DNA of 64,000 nucleotides from Klebsormidium nitens (taxonomy: Eukaryota > Streptophyta > Klebsormidiophyceae > Klebsormidiales > Klebsormidiaceae). Below the pieces are notes generated by a model, which saw only the letters and a program-made list of their open reading frames with translations, did no database searches and was not told the DNA's origin. This document shows positions 1 to 11,400 of this stretch, in pieces (within the stretch, counting starts at the first letter, position 1; each line of letters starts with the position of its first letter). Position numbers and translations under genes: made by a program. Location: positions 96,239 through 160,238 of the forward strand of contig DF237127.1 of assembly GCA_000708835.1 (NCBI GenBank). Direction: 5' to 3'.

Positions 1-190
1 ATATATCCCCTCGGAAAATTCCTCCCAGGCTCCCCCTCGTACAATAGGTAACGTAGGTACCAATAACGGATGATGATAATGTAGGTAGTCTTAGTCTTAG
101 TCTAGGTACGTACCGTACCACATGTATCAAGTAGTAGTACGCCGCGTCTCAACCAGAGCTGCTCTGAGAGCAGCAAAAAGCTGCAAAAGC

Positions 191-290
191 GGGATCCCCA
201 GTGCCCACTGCCGAGTGAGATTGCAATGAGGGATCCCCAGACCTACTGTACTGACTGCGACTGAGGGTTGTACCGTATTGAGGGATCCCC
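191..290. repeat. Three spaced GGGATCCCC motifs
   Basis: The motif occurs at about 191-199, 230-238 and 282-290, each time in a similar context and spaced roughly 40-50 bases apart. It looks like a decayed short tandem repeat. No function can be assigned. Confidence 0.4.
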
Positions 291-334
291 GGATTCCAGT
301 TGACCTCAGTGGACCTACTAGTAAACGTATTACG

Positions 335-826
335 GGCTGCCTCCACACTGCCGGATACTTGGGTCGTCGGCTACTCCGAGTACCCCCCTCTGGAGTATCC
401 CGGGCAAGTAGCCCGTCCAGACTGCGGGATACTCCACCCGGCTACTTTGCGTTCCGCGATGATCGGGAGCTACTTTGCCTTATCACGTGTGAACGAGTAG
501 CCCGGCAAGTATCCTTCAAAAAGTAGGCTACTTGGCCGGCTACTCGGCGGTTGGCCAATCAGATTTCAGCATAACGGTCCAGTTGTTGAACCGGACGCGT
601 GCGAACATCGACAGTCTGCTTTCTTGAATGATTGCTCAAATCTTTGAGTCAACGTGGCACGCTGAGAGTGACCGGCGGAAGTAGCCGGTGTCCAAAGTAG
701 CCCCCAGTGTGGAAGCGGCTACTTCGGCTCCCGCATTTTGCGGAGAAGCTCCCGGTTCCTTGGAGAAACTTGAGAAGTAGCCGGGTACTCCAGTATCCCC
801 AAGTATCCCCCAGTGTGGAGGCAGCC
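335..826. mobile_element. MITE-like element, 492 bp, 29-bp terminal inverted repeats
   Basis: Bases 335-363 (starting GGCTGCCTCCACACTG) are the reverse complement of 798-826 with two mismatches. The trinucleotide ACG flanks both ends (332-334 and 827-829), consistent with a 3-bp target site duplication. Internally there are further copies of the motifs AGTAGCC, AAGTATCC and CAGTGTGG in both orientations, giving a subterminal repeat-rich structure. No transposase frame is present, so if mobile it is non-autonomous. A 3-bp duplication would fit CACTA- or Harbinger-type elements, but the superfamily is not established. Confidence 0.65.
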
Positions 827-2471
827 ACGGGAGTATTTATGCCACACCACGTGCATGGCCTGAAATGCGGATCATGTCGACACTGCCTGAGCGGACGGTG
901 CGGACCGCATGCATATGTCGATCCGAGTCCCGACTGAGTCTATAAACCGCGGCTCGCAAATAGGATCCTACGGTCGATCGCGCGGGACTCGGCAGGCAGG
1001 CGAGTAGTACATACTACATAGTAGAAAGTTGTAAAAGTGTGAACGCAGAAGTGTTACCGAGGCCGGCATCGTAAACCGTACGATACTCAGATGCGCGTAG
1101 AATCTGTTAAATCCGGAATTCACTACCAGGACCATTCAGGATCGACCCCTGACTTGCGGCCTTATCTCATACCATCGCACAGCTCAATCGACCGGGTGCG
1201 ACAAAGTGCCCCGGGTAATCCAACCGGCAAAGAAACGTACCCTCAAATCGTGGTCCCGGTACCTTTAACCGTGTTCAACAAGCCCTTGAGTCTTAGGGTG
1301 AAAGGCTTCCATAAACCTCACTGGTTTGACAGCGGGACCCTGCTAAACCCTGGATTGTCCTGTTGAAACCATCTCGGTGAGGATTTCACCGGGAGGCTAT
1401 TTTGAAGATGTACCGGGCTATTCATAGTCCAGCGATCGTGTGCGCTTATACCCTGATGATGCAAGCCCCTTGTGGAAAGTGCCTGTGAACACTTTTACAA
1501 CTGTCTTCTTTGCCCGTTTTGCGGCAGTGACGGCCCGGGCCGGGGCCTGCCAGCGGCCGCCGCGGCAGCCCCGCGGCCGGGCATAGTATGCTTCAAACTA
1601 GCATGTATAAAAATCTGCATACTAAAGGTATATGAAACCGGGCCCCCGGCGCGCGGGGCCCCGGCCGGGCGCGCGGGTGGTTGTGCCGGGCACTGAGTTT
1701 GGTTTTGCCGGTGCCCGCAAGGGGCCGGGGGGGTCCGGCAATGGTAACTTTAAACAGCCATCAGATCCTGCAATGGTCGATTCCATTCGCAGATCGGAGG
1801 CGCGCATGGTCTTCTTCGCGATTCTACATCGAAGCGCTCTGGAGTACCTTTTCCCCACCCACAAAAAGGCGGGTCCAAGAAAGAAGCCAATGGACCCTGG
1901 GGGGGTTTTTAACGGCTCCAGCGTAGTCTAATTTAGACAGATTTCGATGTAGAATAGTGTTAGAAGCTCCCATTTGAGTGAGGCTTGCATGCAAGTCGAT
2001 CGAAAACACTCATAAGCGTTGCCTATAACGAGCTCGAACCTATAAGAATATAAGATAAGTTGCCTCTAGAAATAGAACTCGGCGTATACGCATCGAGTTG
2101 CTTGTGGTAGTTCTATGCTCTTTTTGGGATCTGTAGGAGCATAGAATGAGAACCATTGACACATCCCATCTCCGTACCGGTAAAACGGTCGGATTGTAAA
2201 TGATACCATCAGATTCGGTAGCCGCAGCCTCGGAACGTAGGATACGGTACCAGGTAACCTGGCCTGGCACGGACTCGGACTCGATCGGAGTCCGATGCCC
2301 CGCCAACTGGGCGGTAACGGTGTTTTATCGTGCTTCCGCGGTGACTGCACTGCTCTGACAGGCTGCATGACTGCGCCAGCAGCACAGCACGCCTTGCAAG
2401 CCGCATGCGGCTCAAAAACTTGAAACCGCGCACTTTTCCACAGCTCGGCTTCATTTGCAGAGGTGTCCGGT

Positions 2472-5400
2472 ATGGCGGGGCCCTCAGGCATTGGTGCTGC
2501 TGGCGCCATGCCGGCTGACGACCGGATGCCCACCCTTCCGCCGATCGCTGCACCGGCGTCCCCTAATCGCAATGCTGACAACGTGGTTCCTCGTGCGAGG
2601 GATCTCATCAGACAGATCAATGCCGCGCAGAGAGGGCCTGATCCTCAGTGGCTGCATGAGCTGGCGGGGTTGTTGGAAGAGGAGGAGAGACGGTAAGAAG
2701 CACGTTTTATGGATTCCTTTTGAGATCATTTTTTTAGGGTTTGGAAGTTATGTTTCTCTTTGGTATCTTTTCTGAGAGGCAGGAGAGAATATGCGGTGCT
2801 TGTCTAGATTTCATTACCCGTCTTGGAAAAAACTTCCTCTTTTGAGAGGCTGCCAGCGTCAGCAACACATGACGGTTCAAGAAAGGGTTAGAGAGAGGTG
2901 TGAGAAAGGCAGTATTTTAGAAGTGGTGGTGGTACTTGTTCAACAAAATAGAAAGCTGGAAAATGCTGCAGGAACTGGTGGTGTGGCTGCATGACTTTGT
3001 AGGGAGACGCCATGGGGTGGTCTTGCAGTTCGCAAGCAGACGAGGAAAATCCCCCTTTGCATGTTTCCTGACATGAGTTCGTTTGACCACCAATCAAGAA
3101 AAAGCAAAGGACCGTTCCTTGTTCGGTTTAATGTTAGCAAAGGATGAATTATCCAGTGGAATTTGCTGGTGGCAGTTTGCATGTATGGAAACCCTGAAAG
3201 AAGTCGACCCTGATATCTGAACTATGATGAAACCGAAAACCTAAACCATAACACCTAACCCTATGAACCTAAACCCTGATTGGATGTCTGTTACATCACA
3301 GGTACCAGGAGCATATGGGCCACCCATTCACCAACACGCGCTCTTCCTACACCATTGGCCGCCTGATCAATCTCGCCCGAGACGATGATGATTTTTTCGA
3401 GTTAGTCAGCATCCGACTCTTGGTTGAACCAAACCATCCTACGAGCCTCAGGGCTGCCGCGGCGCGCTTGACACTAGCGTGCTCCTCAGTCTGGCTCTTC
3501 CCCTTCATCCTGGACGATAGTGTCTTGGAGAAGCTGATCGAGTGGACCAAAGAAGAGTCGCCGGAAGACGAGGAGCGGTTCCTAACTAGACCCGGGGCCA
3601 AATGGGGGAGGGATGCGGAGAAACGGGACAAGGAGTTGTTAAGAACATATGCGACAGGTTTGCTCGCCGTTGCGCTGCAGAACGAGGAGATTGTGGACGA
3701 CGTCGTTCGGCAGGGCCTTGTGGAGCCGTTGGTAAAGTTTCTGAGGAGGTCTGTGCTTAGGAACGATGGAAAGGTGGGGGCGAAACAGGGCCCCAAAGTT
3801 GGAGCGCAGCCAGGTTTGTTCAGCCCTGGGGGGGCGGCAAGGAAGAGGACGAAAGTGTCATTGGACACCCCCTGGAAAGATGAAAACCGCATGGCAGGTG
3901 AGAACGTGCCCGAGGGGGGGGTGGAGGCAAGAGTGGAAGGGAAAGGGAAGGGGAAAATAGACGAGGCGAATGCCGAGAATGATGAGGGGTTTGAGGGGGA
4001 GTCCGATGAAGCTTTGGACGAGTTTTACCACCGGCAGGGGATTGAGGGGGATGGAGAGGATCTTGACGAAGAAGGGGGGCCAGAGATTGGAAGAGTGGGG
4101 CAGAAGACCAGCAAGAGCGAGCGAAGGAAAAGTAAGACGGCAAGGGGGGTGGGTAAGAAGCGAGCAACCGTTGAGGAAGGGGGCAATGGGGCTAGCGGGG
4201 AGGGAACAGCTGGCGAGGAGCTGGGGGGCCCGGAGCGGAAACGGCGGAAGTCGCGAAAAGGGGGAGAGCAAGGAAGTGAAATCCCTGGGGGGGCTTCGGT
4301 GTCTGAGGGTTTGGCCCAAATTGGGCCTGGCAAGTTAGTGGGAGAAACGGCACGTGATGTCGAGTTGGATAGGGCAGGGGCGGCAGCACTGACACGGGCC
4401 AATGAGGAGGAGACAGGTGGCGGCACGGCGGCGGCGGCTGAGCTGGCGCAGGAGGTGCGGACGGAGGGGAATGGCGCGGACGCCCGAAAGGAGGGGTTTG
4501 GAGGGGAGACGATTCAGAACGCTGGGGAAAGCTCACGGAAAACTGACCAGAGGAGAGCGAAAGCGAGTGATATTGAGGGGGAAACAGGGGGAGGAAACGA
4601 ACGGCCTGGGTGTAGTAAGGATGCGCAAGAGGGGACAGAAAGCAAGTTATCTGAAGGACGGAGAGCTAGCGAGGGTGAGGGTGGGAAGGCAAAGAGGAAA
4701 GAGAAAGATCTTCGGTTTGTGCTGGCACGAGCGAGGGAGGCAGCGGAGAGCGAGGCTAGGGATGCCGGGGCACCGCAGGAGGCAGTGGTTGCAGCAGGAG
4801 ATGCGGCTTATGAGTCGGTAAGTCGAAGGATTTGTCGCGTTTACAAAGCCGGATTTGAGTCCCGCAGAGGCGTCCTCTTATTGTCCCCCCTTGCTTCCTT
4901 TCTCTGTGCTTTTCGATGAGGGGGAGACTCTTCGTGTGCAAGGAAGGCCGTTGTGTGTATGTACAGTTGGCAGTCCTCCAGTTGTTTTTTGGTAGATGCT
5001 GACACGAGCTCTCAAAACCCAGGTTTCTTCACCACTTTTCGCTTTGAAATTAGTCAGGTACAGGTTTCTGCATCTTTTGACGGAGGCCTATCGCAACTGC
5101 GTCTAGACAAAGCAAGTAGCTACGGATTCTGGATTGAGGCCCCTCAGTGATTCTTCAACAACGCAGGCCTTGGCTCTATCTTCTCCATTCGTCCTCTGCG
5201 TCCTCCAATTCCTCCTGCGACGCTCTTCTTTAACCACGCGTTATGCAGGTCGTGCTTAAGCCAACCCTGTGCTAACCGTTCTGTCTGCCGGCAAAACGCA
5301 GGCAGAATTTCCTGTTTTTGCCAGTCAGGTCATAGCCTAGCTAAGCCTGTGCTAAATGCTCCGACCCACCTTTCTTCTGCTTCAGGTGAAGTCCGCCCAC

Positions 5401-8400
5401 GCCGACGCTCTGGCCGCCGGCAAAACGCAAGAAGAGGCAGTTACTTCCGCAATCGGCGCCGCGGACGCAGTCGAGGACGCAGCGAAGCAGGCGGCTTCCG
5501 CCAAAGCGCAGCAGGAGGAAGCGAAGAAAGCAAAGCGCAAAGACCCCGAGCCGGAGAACGCAAAGTCTCAAACAGAAGGTGACGCAACCCTTCCGCAAGG
5601 GGTTGATGGGAGCAGAATACGAAAGCTGAGAGAGCGGTACTCTATCCAGTGTCTCGCATCTCTGGGGGAGTATCTCGAGGCGCTTGGGCCGGTGCTCCGA
5701 GAACGGGGGATCGACATATGCCTCGCCCTGCTTCGCCGGCAGCCGGACGGTCCGGTGACCGCGGAAGCTGCGTCCGAAGTCGCGGACAGTCTGAAGCTCG
5801 TGTGCAGTCTGCTTGCGCACCGGCGGTTCGCTCTGCTGTTCGTCGACCGGGGGGGTGTGAATGCGTTCCTGCAAGTGGTGCGAACGCCACACACGTACAC
5901 GGGCCTCTCTCTGTGCCTATTCGCACTCGCGTCAATCCAGGCGGTGATGGAGCGGGTGTGCTCGCTCCTGGGGGATGAGGTCAGCGGGTGCGTCGAGTTA
6001 GCGCTAACCCTAATTTCGTGCACGCACGACCCCGCGCGGAAGAACGCCGCGCTGTTCTTCGGCTCCGCGCTCGTCTTCAAAGCCGTCATCGATGCGTTCG
6101 ACGCGCAGGGGGGGCTTAAGCGCCTGCTCAGCCTCCTGCGAGCCGCGATGGCGCTGCGCGCCGAGATGACGTCATCCGGGCGTCAGATCGCGTTTCACAC
6201 CGTCCTCGCGATCCGGCAGTACCTCCGCAGTCACCTGGTGCTCTTGGTTGAGTCTCTAAAGCAGTCCCTCAAGGGGGGGGCTCAAACGGCGGGGAAAGAA
6301 GGGGGGGGAAAGAGGGGGTCCCGGCCAATCGACGTCAGCGATGCGGCGTATGAGTCCGTGGCAATCATGGTTCACAGGGACCGGAGACTTGGGCCGGTTT
6401 TTGTGAAGGCGCGGTGGCCGGCTCTAGAGGCGTTTCTGGACCTGGGGGGTCCGGGGGTGATGCTGGAACTGGCCAAGCCACGACCGCAGATCCAAAGCGC
6501 GGAGAGGTGAGTGGCTAATTCTGTGGTTGTGCCGCTTAGGTTCTGAGTATGAGTTGTTGAGCGGGCTGCATTATCATGATTTGCAGAATATGAGGGCGTC
6601 CTGAGGGTTCCTTCTCGGAATGCGGCTGGCAAAGGGAATGCGACAGATGCATGTCGCCATTTGTTGATGAGGCACTGGCACTCGTACTTGTACACGGGCA
6701 TTGAGAGCCTTAAGATGGTGAGATGTGAAAAGGTTTACTGTGAAAATTGATCCACTTCCGGTTTTATCAGCATGCTGAGGGTTCGAGGATCTCGCATAGT
6801 TGGACGCTCGGTCGGAGAAAGCCAGGAATTCCGCAGATTCTGTTCACGACGTTCGATTTGGAAATCCTGATGTGTCCGCTTCAAAAGCTTAGCGTCTGGT
6901 TACTCAACAAAGGCCGAGCTTATACCTCTTCAACCTTGGAGGGTCGTCACTTTGGACCGTTGACATGCTTTCAACCTTTCAAACGCTTCTTCTTGGGAAA
7001 AGCGGAACTGAAGCGAGGAGCTGCATCCTTGACTTGAAAAGTTCTCACGCTTTGTTTGTCCGCACAATTTGTGAGAATAGCACAACACTTGCCGAGCTCG
7101 GATATGTTCCCCTGCTCAGAAACAGTTCCGACACCGGTCATGCCGCCCTCGACGTCCTCAACATTAGCACTCTGGCGCCGTGCTCTCAGCGCGCGTCCCC
7201 TTTTTTTCGGTGCTTTTCCCTTCAGCTTTCTTCCCAGCTTTTGTATTTCTCGAGCGTCTTCCCTCTTCTTCATAAGCCAGGCAGCTCTGATGTGACAGTA
7301 CAGAGCTTAGAGCACTCGGCATCCAATCTACTTTTCTTGCTCAAATAGGNNNNNNNNNNNNNNNNNNNNNNNNNNNNNNNNNNNNNNNNNNNNNNNNNNN
7401 NNNNNNNNNNNNNNNNNNNNNNNNNNNNNNNNNNNNNNNNNNNNNNNNNNNNNNNNNNNNNNNNNNNNNNNNNNNNNNNNNNNNNNNNNNNNNNNNNNNN
7501 NNNNNNNNNNNNNNNNNNNNNNNNNNNNNNNNNNNNNNNNNNNNNNNNNNNNNNNNNNNNNNNNNNNNNNNNNNNNNNNNNNNNNNNNNNNNNNNNNNNN
7601 NNNNNNNNNNNNNNNNNNNNNNNNNNNNNNNNNNNNNNNNNNNNNNNNNNNNNNNNNNNNNNNNNNNNNNNNNNNNNNNNNNNNNNNNNNNNNNNNNNNN
7701 NNNNNNNNNNNNNNNNNNNNNNNNNNNNNNNNNNNNNNNNNNNNNNNNNNNNNNNNNNNNNNNNNNNNNNNNNNNNNNNNNNNNNNNNNNNNNNNNNNNN
7801 NNNNNNNNNNNNNNNNNNNNNNNNNNNNNNNNNNNNNNNNNNNNNNNNNNNNNNNNNNNNNNNNNNNNNNNNNNNNNNNNNNNNNNNNNNNNNNNNNNNN
7901 NNNNNNNNNNNNNNNNNNNNNNNNNNNNNNNNNNNNNNNNNNNNNNNNNNNNNNNNNNNNNNNNNNNNNNNNNCCAATCTACTTTTCTTGCTCAAATAGG
8001 AACGATGCAACGCCGGGTCTTCTCGCAGAGTTGCTAACCCCGAGCAAGTTTTTTCCTTCCAGGTACTCCTCTGACACCGCTCACGCCGCCCTCGACGTCC
8101 TCTCAATTGTCACTTTAGCACCCTACTCTCACCGCGCCGTCGTCTCCGCGCAACTCGCCTCCGACGACTCTCGCACCGGCATGTCGATCATCCTGGACGC
8201 AGCAGGGGGGCAGGCTTTCAGCGACCCGGAAATAATCGCCGCGGCTCTGGGCGTGCTGGTGCACGTTGTTTGTCCCCCCCCGGCGCTGGCAAAACCGTCC
8301 GCAAGCCCCCAGGTAAGATTGCTTGTGGTCTCACTGACGAATGTGCTGGGTCTGATGCTCTGGATGTCTACCAGATTAAATTTCGCTCTTTTAGATTTTT

Positions 8401-11400
8401 GTGATTGTTTCCTTTGTCGTCTTCATATTTGTTGCTTCTGTCAAAATCCTCCGCAATTCCCTGCAATCGTTTCTTCGCATGCCGCGACCAAGAATTCGCC
8501 ACCCAGGCGTGGATTTGTTATCTTCGACATTTTCACGATTCACCAACTCGTAACTTTTTGGAAAGTTAAGGGTACTCCTGATCGCTCATTCCCACTTACA
8601 AGCGGAGGACCTTACGATTCGCTCAGGTTGCTGTTGCTATGACCTGCTCTAATTTAAGCTAACCACTTCTTCCTTTCTTCAGGGGGGCGAAACAACGCCC
8701 GGGCCCAACCGGGGCCTCGTGGGCGATCTGCGGATCTCTCTTGGACCCGGGGGGGGCGGCGCAGGGCTCGCTAGTCTGATGGAACAAGGGTTCAAGCAAG
8801 CGAGGGAGGCGGTTCGACAGCACAACGGAATCAAGGTTTTGCTGTCGTTGCTTCACCCGCGGACGGCGCTCCCCCCCGGGACGGCGGATGTGGTGCGCGC
8901 GCTTGCGTGCCACGCGCTTTTGGGCCTGGCGAGGGACCCGGCGATTGCGCACATTTTGACGAAATTGCAGGTGAGGGGGGAAGCATCTTTCCAAGCTGTT
9001 CTCTGAAAGTTGTCCTCTGAAAGTTTTTCTTCTTTCCATATGTTCTCGGTTGAGACTGTTCGAACAAGCTCGCTCACGCGCTTTGGGGCTTGCGAGAGAT
9101 TTGGCAATCGTGGACATCCTGACCAAGTTGCAGGTAAGTGGGGTCATCTTCTTCTGTTCATCCGTTCACCTCAGCTCATTCAAATACCTTTGTCAGACCT
9201 GGTTATAGTCAAGGATTAGCTACAAATGCAAAAGAGGAGAGTTGTAAGCGCCTTCGGGCCCGGACCCGGTGATCGCGCACTTTCTCATCAAATTGCAGGT
9301 AAGGAGGGCTTGCTTGTGTAGCCGTGCTCTCGTGTGCTGCATTCACTGTCAGAGGAAGACTTTGTGCATGACTGAAGAGAGATTTCATATCTGCAGAGAC
9401 TTGTCCTGTCGATAGAAGAGTAATCTCATCCGAAGTGCTGTTGACACGCTTGGCCTTTATGGTAGACCAAGCACAGTGCTGGACCCTTCAGGGCGGCCTC
9501 TGATCACCCTGGTTGCGTCGAAGGAGAGGCAGAAGGGGGTACTAAACATCAGAGCAAAGCAAAGAAAAGTCTTTGCTCATTGCGTGTTTGTATCTCCCTT
9601 GTTTCCAGGTCGGACGCATGCTGTCCGAACTCGTCCGCGACTACGAGTCGTACGGCCCCCAGCGCCCGTCCGGAACCCAAGCCTCGCGCAACGCCGGCAC
9701 TCCCGCTCCCGATGCGGCGATGACGTCATCCGCGCCCCAGTGGCCGAGCGTGTTCAAGAAGGCGGCGCTGGACCTGATTGCGCTGACGTCAGCAGGCGTA
9801 AGCACGAAGGGCGCGAGCGCTGCGGCCGCCAGCGAGGCGGCGGCGCCGACGATGCGGAGGATCGAGAAGGCGGCGATAGCAGCCGCGACCCCGATAAGCT
9901 ATCCCCCGCAGGAGCTCCTGCAGGTTATCCATGTGAGTCTGTATGTCGAGATTTGGTCACTCGCTGTCGGTGTCCTTCCTTGTTTTAAGTTATCAAGTTA
10001 TAAGTATGTCCTTCTCTGGCCCACGTGCTGATCGAGATGCCCCACATTCATGATAAAGGCTCACGTCAGAGCTGGCGGGAAGCGAACAACCGTCAGCCGG
10101 TTGCAAGCGGCTTCCGAGTGTTTCCGACAACCCAGCAGGCGACTTTGGAGGAATGTCTTTATGACCGATTGCAAAGCCAGGTCTCACGCATGCGGTTGGC
10201 TGAACTTTAAATAGAAAGTCAGAGCTCGTGTCGAGCTGGCGCTTGGAAATCACATTGGGTTAAGGACTACCTTATCAGAGCTTTTAGCTTGTTCGAAAAT
10301 GGCAGACGTTTCTAAGTGGATGCGGTTTGTGTGGACCCCGGTCGTTCCTGCTCCGTTGTCAAGGAAAGCGACCCCTTTCCGATCCTGAGATGGCATGGAA
10401 GGCTTGCACGAGGCCGGATTCACATTCTTCCTGATTGGGCCGTTCTTCCTTCCTGCAGGAGCATCTCACGGCCTGCGGTCTCGACAAGGCCGCAGCCGCA
10501 CTCCAACAAGAAGCCCACTTGCCCCTCGTTTCTAAGGGGGACGAAGAAACCGGCTCAGAGACGGGCCCTCAGTCCACTGCTAAAGAGCTCAAACCCTTCC
10601 CCTCCAACGCCACCCCGACCGGCTTTCTGGTAGGCTCTACTGAACCCGGAACAAGCGGGGTTATCGCTGGAGCAACTAGAGCCGGCTCAAATCTGACGAA
10701 GCGATCCCTCTCGATCGCGGCCAACGTTCGAGATCCCAATGCCGAACAGGGGCCGTTGTCCCCCCCCGAAGCAGATGGTGTGAGCACCCCTCAACGGACC
10801 CCTCTCTGTAAACGGAAAGCAACGGAGCCGATCTCACCCCCCCGGAAGCGGTTGAACACCGGGGAGTCTCGGTTCGGGGGGGCGAGGCGAACCGTGTCCC
10901 CTGAGCCGGACTTGCCCCCCGGTGCAGTGCCCGCGTCGGAGTCAAAACCGCACGTCTACAGAACGCCCACAGCAGTTTGCCCTAACCCCTTGCCCGACCA
11001 GTCGGCCATCAACCCGTATTACTGGCAGTACGCAAACAACACCCCAAACCGAACCACTACCCTTCCCGCCATGTCAGATTCCCAATACCTCGAGTCGGCC
11101 TTCACGAGCGAGCGTGGGAGCGGTAATGGTAACGAGCCCCCAACCGTTACCACCACGCTTGACTCCATCGTCACCCAGTACCTCAAACAGCAGCATAGGC
11201 TATGCCCCGCGCCCATAACCACTCTCCCTCCGCTGTCTCTCCACCATAACCACGTTTGTCCGGAGCCGAGGCGGCCGCTCGATGCACCTGCGAACTTCAG
11301 CGCGAGACTGTTGGCGAGACAGTGGAGCCCTCGGTTTGGGGGGATGGGTGGGCGGAGACAGGAAAAGCACATGGTGTACAGTAGGTGAGTTCGAAGCAGA

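Larger units (their letters stand above)
1..2471. other. Intergenic region upstream of DCAF1
   Basis: No gene is supported here. The open frames, such as the one at 1091-1366, have no recognisable domain and no flanking splice structure. The stretch holds a MITE-like inverted-repeat element at 335-826, three copies of a GGGATCCCC motif at 191-290, and a very GC-rich patch at about 1530-1740. The last few hundred bases before 2472 presumably contain the promoter and 5' leader of the DCAF1 gene, but I see no convincing TATA box. Confidence 0.6.

Noticed and set aside
1091-1366. 91-codon plus-strand open frame
   Set aside because: No domain, no neighbouring compatible exon, and amino acid use looks random. 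Length is within chance for this composition.
7270-8106. 278-codon minus-strand frame across the N gap
   Set aside because: Almost entirely N. The ends are the antisense of DCAF1 intron and exon 4.
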